In this document: positions 28,567 to 36,266 of the stretch, piece after piece
Numbering within the stretch: position 1 is the stretch's first letter
Layout: each line of letters opens with the position of its first letter
NCBI RefSeq assembly: GCF_003987395.1
Contig: NZ_PIPT01000005.1
Coordinates: 124,001 to 188,000, forward strand
Origin: Pseudidiomarina aquimaris
Lineage (GTDB): Bacteria; Pseudomonadota; Gammaproteobacteria; Enterobacterales; Alteromonadaceae
Length of the DNA: 64,000 bases
Direction: 5' to 3'
The notes under the pieces: generated by a model
What the model was told of the DNA's origin: nothing
Databases searched by the model: none
The model's input: the letters and a program-made list of their open reading frames with translations, nothing else
Translations under genes and position numbers: made by a program

Positions 28567-29288
28567 TGGCCAAACGCCGAGGATTTATACTGCTGGAATT
28601 GGTGATTGCATTGAGTCTACTGTCGGCGCTGTTGTTATTCAGTCAACGCTGGGTTACGCAGCAAGCGCGCAGCGCTCACGTTGGCACTAACTTACCGGCT
28701 GCCCAGCAAATGCTAAGCGCCATCGAGTTCTTTTGGTTGCATGAACGCAGACCCCCCACCGCCCTGAGTGAGCTGGTTACTAAGGGCTATATTGCTGAAG
28801 TGTGGCAGCCGTGGGCGGGGCAGTGGCAGCTATCTCAGCAAGAAAATAGGTTGCGCTTGACCCTTCCCGCAACTGATCTTGCCCTCGCGCAAAGAACCAG
28901 TGAGCAAGTTCCAGGCGCCCATGTGAACGCCGATGATGCGCTTGCCTTACATGTTTTTGAACCCATTCAGCTGGCGCTTTATCAGCGTTATTTGCATCGT
29001 GTCGCTGATACCAGTGCGCCGCAATACAACCAAATGGAGGCGAATTTAGATATGCGCGGCCATGCGGTACGCAACGTCGATGGGTTGGACGCACAAACCG
29101 TGGTTGCCACGCGTGCAGTCGTGGACACAGCGACCTTTAGTACGATGCGGGCAACGACACTTGCGGTCGATGACTTGGTTGCCGAACAGGCGAGTTTAGG
29201 GGGCCATGATGTGGTTGCGCTGGCCAATCGAGTTGCGCAATTACAGCTGCAATGGAATCAATGTCGGAGTAACGGAGGTTGCCAGTGA
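28566..29288 (+). CDS. PilV-like minor pilin / tip adhesin candidate
   Basis: 240 residues. The very short leader MAKRRG is followed by FILLELVIALSLLSALLLF (Glu at +5). A segment at 155-174 (NQMEANLDMRGHAVRNVDGL) resembles the constant region of shufflon-type PilV adhesins. Beyond it come beta-helix-like repeats (VVATRAVVDTATFSTMRATT) and a C-terminal CX5C pair (CRSNGGC). No shufflon inversion repeats or recombinase are nearby. GGAGG precedes the start; the stop overlaps the next gene (GTGA). Confidence 0.65.
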   Translation: MAKRRGFILLELVIALSLLSALLLFSQRWVTQQARSAHVGTNLPAAQQMLSAIEFFWLHERRPPTALSELVTKGYIAEVWQPWAGQWQLSQQENRLRLTLPATDLALAQRTSEQVPGAHVNADDALALHVFEPIQLALYQRYLHRVADTSAPQYNQMEANLDMRGHAVRNVDGLDAQTVVATRAVVDTATFSTMRATTLAVDDLVAEQASLGGHDVVALANRVAQLQLQWNQCRSNGGCQ

Positions 29289-29968
29289 TCAGGGCGGCTT
29301 CTCGGCACGATGGACAAGCGCTGGTGGAAAGCTTAATCGTAATGCCGGTCTTGTTGCTGACGGTACTTTTGCTGCTGCAACTGGTTTGGATCGCCTTCGC
29401 CCATGCGACAGTGCAAACAGCAACTAATTACAGTGCTCGGGCTGGCGCAGTGAATCATGGCTCGCGGACGGCTATGGAGAGAACCTTTGTCGCGGGTATG
29501 GCGAGTTTAGTGCCGCAATGGTTCGCGCAGTTACCTCCCGCAACCGCTGAGCGCTGGCAAACGCAATTGGCGGCAACGGCAGGGCAGTGGGCGCATTTTC
29601 AATGGGCAGGGAAACTGCAATTACACCGACCTACGGCGGCCGTTTTTCGCGAGCAGGCGGAACACCGTTATGATTTGGTCGCGCAGCAGCAGGTACAGGA
29701 ACTGGCTATTGATCATGCTAGCTTGCGTTTAGCTGCGGCAAGTGATCCGGAGCAGTGGCAAGCGGATCGTATGCTTGAAATTGAAATTTGGTGGTGTATG
29801 CCGTTGCGTATACCGCTTGCCGCGGCAGTGCTGGTGACGTTGAAAAATTTTCGGGCTTCAGCGGCGCAGCAATTTTGCCAGTCACGCCAGATGCTGACAG
29901 GGCAACCCATGTGGGCGTTAGAACATCGGGTTACCCAACCGCTGCTAAGTGGTTATCGATCACCTTAG
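29285..29968 (+). CDS. TadE-like pseudopilin
   Basis: 227 residues from GTG 29285, six nt after GGAGG and overlapping the previous stop; a TTG at 29279 is less likely. The N-terminus carries the TadE signature GQALVESLIVMPVLLLTVLL, a membrane helix with the conserved Glu. The body is soluble, with a late CMPLRIPLA segment. TadE-like proteins belong to tight-adherence pili, so its place as last gene of an R64-type operon is unusual. It is convergent with folD, 11 nt apart. Confidence 0.7.
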   Translation: MIRAASRHDGQALVESLIVMPVLLLTVLLLLQLVWIAFAHATVQTATNYSARAGAVNHGSRTAMERTFVAGMASLVPQWFAQLPPATAERWQTQLAATAGQWAHFQWAGKLQLHRPTAAVFREQAEHRYDLVAQQQVQELAIDHASLRLAAASDPEQWQADRMLEIEIWWCMPLRIPLAAAVLVTLKNFRASAAQQFCQSRQMLTGQPMWALEHRVTQPLLSGYRSP

Positions 29969-29979
29969 GTAAGCGTCGC

Positions 29980-30840
29980 TTAACTAGGTGAATGCCAAGT
30001 ATCACATGCCTGTAGAGTGTTTTGCATTAAGGTCGCAACTGTCATTGGCCCGACGCCACCGGGTACCGGTGTAATATAACTGGCGCGCGCTGCAGCCGGC
30101 TCGAACTCGATATCGCCGAGCAATTTGCCGTCATTGCCGCGATTAATACCCACATCGATCACGATGGCCCCAGGTTTGACCCAAGCGCCTGGAATAAAAT
30201 TAGGCTTACCCACCGCGACAACCAAGACATCTGCGCGCTCTACGTGCTGTTGCAAATCCTTGGTAAAGCGATGGCATACGGTTGTGGTTGCGCCGCCGAG
30301 CAGCAGCTCAAGGCTCATCGGGCGGCCAACAATATTGGAGGCGCCCACGACCACCGCATTCAAGCCATGCAGGTCGACGCCGATTGAATCGATAAGGGTA
30401 ATTACACCACGTGGTGTACATGGGCGTAAGGCTGGATTGCGTTGGGCGAGCCGTCCCATATTAAAAGGATGAAAACCATCGACATCTTTGAATGGGTTGA
30501 TGCGTTCAAGTAACTCTTGGGCATCGAGGCCAGCGGGCAGTGGCAACTGTACGAGAATGCCGTCGACTTGGTCATCGTTGTTTAACTCATCAATCAGATC
30601 GAGGAGCTCTTGTTGCGTGGTTGTGGCGGGCAGGTCATAAGAACGCGAGGTAAAGCCCACTTCATCGCAGGCGCGTCGCTTACTATTCACATAAACTTCA
30701 GAAGCGGGGTCCTCGCCGACCAGAATGACTGCGAGTCCTGGTGCGCGTAGCCCTTGTTGAACGCGTTCAGCGACACGTTGTTTTACTTGTTCACGAACCT
30801 GTTGGGCGACACGTTTGCCGTCGATAAGTTGCGCAGTCAT
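29980..30840 (-). CDS. folD: Bifunctional methylenetetrahydrofolate dehydrogenase / cyclohydrolase
   Basis: Interconverts 5,10-methylene-THF, methenyl-THF and 10-formyl-THF with NADP. 286 residues from ATG 30840, which has GGGGA just upstream and gives the usual MTAQLIDGK start; ATG 30852 overlaps that site. Motifs: the catalytic Lys in [24 protein letters not shown], the Rossmann segment [12 protein letters not shown], and [16 protein letters not shown] at the C-terminus. Single gene between the pilus operon and the tRNA operon. Confidence 0.97.
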   Translation of the reverse strand: MTAQLIDGKRVAQQVREQVKQRVAERVQQGLRAPGLAVILVGEDPASEVYVNSKRRACDEVGFTSRSYDLPATTTQQELLDLIDELNNDDQVDGILVQLPLPAGLDAQELLERINPFKDVDGFHPFNMGRLAQRNPALRPCTPRGVITLIDSIGVDLHGLNAVVVGASNIVGRPMSLELLLGGATTTVCHRFTKDLQQHVERADVLVVAVGKPNFIPGAWVKPGAIVIDVGINRGNDGKLLGDIEFEPAAARASYITPVPGGVGPMTVATLMQNTLQACDTWHSPS

Positions 30841-31006
30841 TGAAATCCCCAAATAATGAATATGTGATGGCCAATTTGGTGGTATATTTTTGCATGTTTC
30901 GCGTGCTGATTGTAGTTAAGATTAGGGATAATTCATGGAGGCACGTATAATTAAGCATCGAATTGATTTAAAAAGCAGCAGTCGGTGAATTTGGGCAAAA
31001 AAATGT

Positions 31007-31035
31007 TTGACGCTGCCCAGCCGAGTGGGTATTAT
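31007..31035 (+). promoter_or_regulatory. Strong sigma-70 promoter of the tRNA operon
   Basis: TTGACG (31007-31012), 17-nt spacer, TATTAT (31030-31035), then a GC-rich discriminator (TCGCCCCCG). The discriminator is what stable-RNA promoters under stringent control usually show. The first tRNA begins 46 nt later. Confidence 0.85.
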
Positions 31036-31081
31036 TCGCCCCCGTTGTCAGGCCGCGTCCTGCACGGGTTTACTTAGATGT

Positions 31082-31158
31082 CGGCGAGTAGCGCAGCTTG
31101 GTAGCGCACTTGGTTTGGGTCCAAGGGGTCGCTGGTTCGAATCCAGTCTCGCCGACCA
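31082..31158 (+). tRNA. tRNA-Pro (anticodon TGG), copy 1
   Basis: 77 nt with encoded CCA. Acceptor arms CGGCGAG and CTCGCCG pair fully; anticodon loop TTTGGGT between CTTGG and CCAAG; T-loop GGTTCGAATCC. First gene of a four-tRNA operon, and identical to the copy at 31389. Confidence 0.97.
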
Positions 31159-31180
31159 TTCTAAGAGAACAGAGTACCAT

Positions 31181-31257
<77 letters not shown>

Positions 31258-31308
31258 TTAAAGCCCTGGCATGACAAAGCACGTTGAAGTAAGTCAAAGT
31301 AAGTAGTG

Positions 31309-31384
31309 GTGGCTGTAGCTCAGTTGGTAGAGCCCCGGATTGTGATTCCGGTTGTCGTGGGTTCAAGTCCCATCAGCCACCCCA
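31309..31384 (+). tRNA. tRNA-His (anticodon GTG)
   Basis: 76 nt with encoded CCA. Acceptor GTGGCTG pairs with CAGCCAC; the base before it (31308) is the G expected at position -1, opposite discriminator C. Anticodon loop TTGTGAT in stem CCGGA/TCCGG. Confidence 0.97.
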
Positions 31385-31388
31385 TTTA

Positions 31389-31465
31389 CGGCGAGTAGCG
31401 CAGCTTGGTAGCGCACTTGGTTTGGGTCCAAGGGGTCGCTGGTTCGAATCCAGTCTCGCCGACCA
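31389..31465 (+). tRNA. tRNA-Pro (anticodon TGG), copy 2
   Basis: Exact 77-nt duplicate of 31082-31158. Identity continues 4 nt past the CCA (TTCT) and then ends. Confidence 0.97.
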
Positions 31466-31594
31466 TTCTCTCCCTCTCTAATAAGTTCAATCGTCTCACC
31501 TTGACAGGTGAATCGTTCATGCGAGTTGAAATCCAACTAAATCTAGCGCATATTGCTAACGTTTCGTTAATAAATATGGCGAGTCTCACGACGC

Positions 31595-32689
31595 ATGACG
31601 ACCGAAGTAAAAACAACAACAACACATTCGACGGTACAGTTTGCTTATCTGATCTCGCACATCAGCACGAGTTTGATCAACGCGACGCCAACCGAATCAG
31701 CTAAACATATTGAACATGCATTGGCTGCTTTGGGCAGTAATGATCGCAAAGACCGTTGCTATGTCTTTCTCTTCTCTGATGACTACCAAGAAATGTCCAA
31801 CACCCACGAGTGGGTGAATCAAGGCATCACTGCGCACAAACAAGATCTGCAGCAAGTTCCTGCCGACGCAATGCCGTGGTTTTTCCAAGAGATGAAAGCT
31901 GAAGGGCTGATCTTGGTAAATGACACCGCACAGTTGCCCGATAAAGCGGGCGGCTTTAAAACTGAATTACTCCGTGAAAATATTCAATCAATGATGGCCG
32001 TCGGCATGTACCTCGAGGGGCGTTTGATCGGTTTTGTCGGTTGTGATCTCGTGCATCGCAGCTGTGAATGGGGTGATGAAGACGTGCGCCAAATGCGTCT
32101 TGTGGCAGATATGATCACCAATACCGTCGCCCGCCATCGAACTGAGGCACGGCTGCAACAAATGGAAGCCGAATTGCGCGCAGCTAACGCGCGTCTGGCA
32201 CAGTTAGCCCATGAGGACGGACTCACCGAATTAAAAAACCGCCGCGGCTTGGATGCTGCCTTAAGTAGTGAAATCAGCCGCTTGCAACGTAAACAGCAAG
32301 AGCTCACTATCATGATGATCGATATCGATCATTTCAAGCAGTTAAACGACCAGCATGGTCACGTGGTAGGCGATGCAGCGTTACGTTGTGTTGCGCAGGA
32401 ATTAAAGCATACCCTCCAACGTAGCGGCGAAACCATTGGTAGGTTTGGCGGAGATGAGTTTTTAGCCATTTGTCCGTTATTGACTACAGAAGAAGCCCAA
32501 CAACGTGCAGCGAGTCTTCTCGAGGGTATTAGTACCTGCGAAGGAGCCGCCCAGTTAACGGTTAGTATCGGGCTCTATACCTTTATACCAAGCTCCGCGA
32601 CAACCTCTGACGAGGTATTGCGAAAAGTCGATAATGCCGTCTACCGAGCCAAGCACAAGGGTCGGAATCGCTTCGAAATTGCCAGCTAA
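31595..32689 (+). CDS. GAF-like / GGDEF diguanylate cyclase
   Basis: 364 residues, cytoplasmic (no signal peptide or membrane helix). The N-terminal sensor (about 15-180, with LRENIQSMMAVGMYLEGRLIG) resembles a GAF domain; a coiled-coil linker (QMEAELRAANARLAQ) joins it to the GGDEF domain (DGLTELKNRRGL onward). The active loop RFGGDEFLA is intact, so c-di-GMP synthesis from GTP is expected. The RxxD inhibitory site five residues upstream is absent (RSGE), so classical product inhibition is unlikely. The ribosome site before ATG 31595 is poor; an in-frame stop at 31571 limits any extension. Confidence 0.88.
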   Translation: MTTEVKTTTTHSTVQFAYLISHISTSLINATPTESAKHIEHALAALGSNDRKDRCYVFLFSDDYQEMSNTHEWVNQGITAHKQDLQQVPADAMPWFFQEMKAEGLILVNDTAQLPDKAGGFKTELLRENIQSMMAVGMYLEGRLIGFVGCDLVHRSCEWGDEDVRQMRLVADMITNTVARHRTEARLQQMEAELRAANARLAQLAHEDGLTELKNRRGLDAALSSEISRLQRKQQELTIMMIDIDHFKQLNDQHGHVVGDAALRCVAQELKHTLQRSGETIGRFGGDEFLAICPLLTTEEAQQRAASLLEGISTCEGAAQLTVSIGLYTFIPSSATTSDEVLRKVDNAVYRAKHKGRNRFEIAS

Positions 32690-32723
32690 GCGCTATCTTC
32701 TACAAAAAGATAACCTCCACTAC

Positions 32724-32752
32724 TCGACTCCATCGCATCCCTTCGCTATAAT
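32724..32752 (+). promoter_or_regulatory. Sigma-70 promoter of tig
   Basis: TCGACT (32724-32729, 4 of 6), 17-nt spacer, perfect TATAAT (32747-32752), followed by GCGGCG. About 70 nt before the tig start. Confidence 0.65.
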
Positions 32753-32822
32753 GCGGCGTCATTTTCAAGGGCCCCAATAGTGGTGGGCTCAAGGCCAATA
32801 GTGAAGCCGAGGTAAGAAAGCA

Positions 32823-34124
32823 ATGCAGGTTTCTGTAGAGACAACCCAAGGATTAGAGCGCCGCGCCACCATTACTGTGCCAGCGGCAACCATCGACGAA
32901 AAAGTCAAAGAGCTGTTGAAAAACGAGTACCGTAATCGTCGCATTAACGGTTTCCGTAAAGGCAAGGTACCACCGAATGTATTGCAAAAATTATTCGGCA
33001 AAGAAGCTCGCGCTCGCGCTGCACAAGAATTGATGCAGAGTAAATATTTCGAAGCGATCATGCAGGAAAAAATCAACCCTGCGGGTCCTCCTTCAATCGA
33101 GCCTAAAGTTAACGAAGCGGGTCAAGACCTCGAATTCGTTGCAACTTTTGAAGTGTATCCAGAAGTTGAAGTACAGGGCCTTGATAAAATCGAAATTGAA
33201 AAGCCAGACGTGACTGTTACCGACAAAGATGTTGACGATATGCTCGACACTTTGCGTAAGCAGCACGCCAGCTGGAAAGAAGTGAAGCGTAAATCGAAAA
33301 AAGGTGAACGCATCACTATCGACTTTACAGGTCGTATCGACGGTGAAGAATTCGACGGTGGTAAAGCACAAGACTTCGCTCTTGAGTTAGGCCAAGGCCG
33401 TATGATTCCTGGTTTCGAAGACGAAATCATCGGTATGAAAACTGGCGAAGAGAAAACCATCAAGGTGACCTTCCCTGAAGATTACCACGCTGAAAACCTG
33501 AAAGGTAAAGAAGCGGAATTCGATATCGTTGCGAAGAAAGTCGAAGAACAAGTTCTTCCTGAAATCGATGACGAATTTGTTGCTTTATTCGGTGTTAAAG
33601 AAGGCGGCGTAGACGCACTTAAAGCTGAGGTTCGCAAGAACATGGAACGCGAGCTGAAAAACACCGTGCAGAGCAAAGTGAAAGAGCAAGTCTTGAAAGG
33701 CCTGGTCGAAAAAAACGACGTTGAAACGCCATCTGCAATGGTTAAGCAAGAAATCGACGTATTGCGTCGTCAAGCGATGCAACGCTTTGGCAACAACGCT
33801 CAGCAAATGCCTGAGTTGCCAGCCAACTTGTTCGAAGAGCAAGCGAAAGAGCGCGTAAAAGTCGGTTTGTTGTTAGGTGAAGTGATTCGTGGCAACGACA
33901 TCAAAGTTGACGATGCCAAAGTAGACGAAATCATTGCTAACAATGCATCAGCTTACGAAGATCCAGAAGAAGTTGTGGCTTACTACAAAGGTAACGAAGA
34001 GTTGATGCAGCAAGTGCGCAACGTTGCCCTTGAAGATCAAGCAATCGACTTCATTCTAGACAAAGCGAAAGTTTCGGCGAAAAAGACCAGCTTTGACGAG
34101 TTGATGAACCCGAAACAGAAGTAA
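32823..34124 (+). CDS. tig: Trigger factor
   Basis: Ribosome-bound chaperone and prolyl isomerase acting on nascent chains. 433 residues. The N-terminal ribosome-binding signature [17 protein letters not shown] lies near residues 43-59. The FKBP-type isomerase domain (about 150-245) contains [20 protein letters not shown] and [15 protein letters not shown]. The C-terminal helical arms follow. It leads the tig-clpP-clpX-lon block, with a terminator after it. Confidence 0.97.
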   Translation: MQVSVETTQGLERRATITVPAATIDEKVKELLKNEYRNRRINGFRKGKVPPNVLQKLFGKEARARAAQELMQSKYFEAIMQEKINPAGPPSIEPKVNEAGQDLEFVATFEVYPEVEVQGLDKIEIEKPDVTVTDKDVDDMLDTLRKQHASWKEVKRKSKKGERITIDFTGRIDGEEFDGGKAQDFALELGQGRMIPGFEDEIIGMKTGEEKTIKVTFPEDYHAENLKGKEAEFDIVAKKVEEQVLPEIDDEFVALFGVKEGGVDALKAEVRKNMERELKNTVQSKVKEQVLKGLVEKNDVETPSAMVKQEIDVLRRQAMQRFGNNAQQMPELPANLFEEQAKERVKVGLLLGEVIRGNDIKVDDAKVDEIIANNASAYEDPEEVVAYYKGNEELMQQVRNVALEDQAIDFILDKAKVSAKKTSFDELMNPKQK

Positions 34125-34149
34125 GTTCGCTGATTCCGCGACCTAAGCG

Positions 34150-34179
34150 TTGACGGAATGACTCGCAACTTGGTTTAAT
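34150..34179 (+). promoter_or_regulatory. Candidate sigma-70 promoter of clpP
   Basis: TTGACG (34150-34155, 5 of 6), 18-nt spacer, TTTAAT (34174-34179, 5 of 6). The -10 abuts the first bases of the tig terminator stem, so the predicted RNA start (about 34186) falls inside that stem. Confidence 0.6.
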
Positions 34180-34215
34180 GGCTCGTATAGTCTTATACGA
34201 GCCATTTTTATTTTA
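34178..34215 (+). terminator. Intrinsic terminator between tig and clpP
   Basis: A perfect 12-bp stem ATGGCTCGTATA / TATACGAGCCAT (34178-34189 with 34194-34205), 4-nt loop, then TTTTATTTT. The clpP ribosome site follows immediately. Confidence 0.92.
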
Positions 34216-34226
34216 GGAGTAGTTTT

Positions 34227-34844
34227 ATGTCGGAACTCGCGCACGATCCGCTCGCGCAGTTAGTCCCTATGGTGGTTGAGCAAACCGCAAAAGGGGAGCG
34301 TTCTTACGATATTTATTCGCGCCTGTTGAAAGAGAATGTGATTTTCTTGTGCGGCCAAGTTGAAGATCACATGGCAAACCTGATTGTCGCGCAGTTGTTG
34401 TTCTTGGAATCAGAAAATCCAGATAAAGACATCTATATTTATATTAACTCGCCGGGTGGCGCAGTGACGGCGGGTATGGCTATCTATGACACCATGCGCT
34501 TCATCAAGAATGATGTCAGTACTGTCTGCATGGGCCAAGCGGCAAGTATGGGCGCCTTCTTATTAGCTGGTGGTACCAAAGGAAAGCGCTATTGTTTGCC
34601 GAATTCGCGCGTGATGATCCATCAACCATTAGGTGGTTTCCAAGGTCAGGCTTCTGACTTTGAAATTCATGCACGGCAAATTCTCGATATCAAAGAACGC
34701 CTCAATCGAATGCTGGCAGAGAATACCGGAAAAGATTACGAGCAAGTCGCGAAAGACACCGATCGCGATTACTTTATGTCAGCAGAAGAAGCAGTAAACT
34801 ACGGTGTAGTTGATAAAGTATTGACGCAACGAGCTGGAGAGTAG
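34227..34844 (+). CDS. clpP: ATP-dependent Clp protease proteolytic subunit
   Basis: Tetradecameric serine protease core used with ClpX. 205 residues. Catalytic triad: Ser107 in GQAASMGAF, His132 in VMIHQPLGG, and an Asp in the [12 protein letters not shown] segment. [16 protein letters not shown] is present near 73-88. A propeptide of a dozen or so residues before LVPMVVEQ is expected. AGGAG precedes the ATG. clpX begins one nt after the stop, so they are cotranscribed. Confidence 0.98.
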   Translation: MSELAHDPLAQLVPMVVEQTAKGERSYDIYSRLLKENVIFLCGQVEDHMANLIVAQLLFLESENPDKDIYIYINSPGGAVTAGMAIYDTMRFIKNDVSTVCMGQAASMGAFLLAGGTKGKRYCLPNSRVMIHQPLGGFQGQASDFEIHARQILDIKERLNRMLAENTGKDYEQVAKDTDRDYFMSAEEAVNYGVVDKVLTQRAGE

Positions 34845-34845
34845 C

Positions 34846-36123
34846 ATGTCTGATAGCACCCAAGGTAATGGCGAACAGCCATTGTTCTGTACCTTTTGTG
34901 GGAAAAGTCAGCACGAGGTTCGCAAGTTAATTGCAGGGCCCTCGGTTTTTATTTGTGATGAATGTGTCGAGCTCTGTAACGATATTCTTGAAGAAGAAAT
35001 CAAGAACATCGCACCGAGCGAAACCTCCGATCGTTTACCGACGCCGCGCGAGATCCGTAATCACCTCGATGCTTATGTGATCGGTCAAGAGTTTGCGAAG
35101 CGTGTGCTGGCTGTGGCGGTTTATAACCACTACAAGCGCTTACAAAACTCAGGCAAAGGTAAAGATGAAGTCGAACTTGGCAAGAGTAATATTTTGCTGA
35201 TCGGTCCTACCGGCTCGGGTAAAACCTATTTGGCAGAAACCTTAGCGCGGTTTCTTGATGTGCCATTCACTATGGCAGACGCGACGACCTTAACCGAGGC
35301 TGGCTATGTTGGTGAAGACGTCGAGAACATCATTCAAAAGCTGTTGCAGAAGTGTGACTACGATGCCGAAAAAGCCCAGCGCGGTATTGTCTACATTGAT
35401 GAAATCGACAAGATCTCGCGCAAGTCGGATAATCCTTCGATTACCCGTGATGTTTCCGGTGAAGGTGTACAACAAGCCTTGCTTAAGTTGATTGAGGGCA
35501 CTGTTGCTGCGGTTCCACCACAAGGTGGCCGTAAACATCCACAGCAAGAATTCGTGCAAGTCGACACCTCAAAAATCTTGTTTATCTGTGGTGGTGCGTT
35601 CGCTGGCTTAGAAAAAGTCATCGAGCAACGTGTCAGCACCGGTACTGGTATCGGCTTCGGCGCTGAAGTGAAGAATAAAGCTGCTGAGAAGATGGCGAAC
35701 TTACTACAGCAAGTAGAACCGGAAGATTTGGTGAAGTATGGCCTGATCCCTGAGTTTATTGGCCGCTTGCCGGTATTAGCAACTTTGGAAGAGCTTGACG
35801 AAGATGCGTTAGTGCAAATCTTGCAAGAGCCGAAAAATGCCTTGACCAAGCAATATGCTGCGTTGTTTGACATGGAAGGCGTTGAGCTTGAGTTCCGTGA
35901 TGATGCGTTACGCGCCATCGCACGAAAAGCAATGCAACGCCGCACCGGCGCACGAGGTCTGCGCTCTATCGTCGAAGGGGTGCTACTGGATACCATGTAC
36001 GACCTACCGTCGTTAGATAATGTAGCCAAGGTGGTGATTGATGAATCAGTAGTGACGGGTGAGTCGAAACCCATCATGATCTATCATAATCAAGAGCAAG
36101 AGAAGCATGCTTCAGGTGAATAA
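34846..36123 (+). CDS. clpX: ATP-dependent Clp protease ATP-binding subunit ClpX
   Basis: AAA+ unfoldase that feeds tagged substrates to ClpP. 425 residues. The N-terminal zinc-binding domain has CTFCGKS and CDECVELC. Walker A is [12 protein letters not shown], Walker [11 protein letters not shown], sensor-type segment [12 protein letters not shown], and the ClpP-docking IGF loop TGIGFGAEV. The C-terminal small domain includes [11 protein letters not shown]. The typical clpP-clpX pair is followed by a terminator. Confidence 0.98.
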   Translation: MSDSTQGNGEQPLFCTFCGKSQHEVRKLIAGPSVFICDECVELCNDILEEEIKNIAPSETSDRLPTPREIRNHLDAYVIGQEFAKRVLAVAVYNHYKRLQNSGKGKDEVELGKSNILLIGPTGSGKTYLAETLARFLDVPFTMADATTLTEAGYVGEDVENIIQKLLQKCDYDAEKAQRGIVYIDEIDKISRKSDNPSITRDVSGEGVQQALLKLIEGTVAAVPPQGGRKHPQQEFVQVDTSKILFICGGAFAGLEKVIEQRVSTGTGIGFGAEVKNKAAEKMANLLQQVEPEDLVKYGLIPEFIGRLPVLATLEELDEDALVQILQEPKNALTKQYAALFDMEGVELEFRDDALRAIARKAMQRRTGARGLRSIVEGVLLDTMYDLPSLDNVAKVVIDESVVTGESKPIMIYHNQEQEKHASGE

Positions 36124-36150
36124 CTAACTCAGTTAGCTTGAAAATTGTGC

Positions 36151-36177
36151 AAAAAGGGCCGTTTAGGCCCTTTTTTT
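36151..36177 (+). terminator. Intrinsic terminator after clpX
   Basis: AAAAAGGGCC, loop GTTTA, GGCCCTTTTTTT: a GC core with poly-A and poly-T flanks. Confidence 0.92.
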
Positions 36178-36186
36178 GTGCAAAAC

Positions 36187-36214
36187 ATTGAACTTTCTCT
36201 GCAGGGCCTCATAT
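36187..36214 (+). promoter_or_regulatory. Candidate sigma-32 (heat-shock) promoter of lon
   Basis: ATTGAAC (36187-36193) resembles the -35 CTTGAAA; after 13 nt, CCTCATAT (36207-36214) resembles the -10 CCCCATnT. Spacing and placement after the clpX terminator fit the known heat-shock control of lon. Confidence 0.55.
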
Positions 36215-36266
36215 TAGAGAGTAAGATGAATTTATCAGAGTTGAAGTTACCCATCTGGAGATAATT

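Noticed and set aside
28566-29968. Shufflon (invertible PilV C-termini)
   Set aside because: No inverted 19-bp repeats, no alternative C-terminal segments and no recombinase gene are visible.
21772-29968. MSHA or type II secretion locus
   Set aside because: The lipoprotein secretin, PilO/PilP-like genes, ATPase-platform-pilin order and PilV-like gene fit the R64 type better; hallmark MSHA genes such as mshE/mshG order and T2SS gspC-M genes are not seen.
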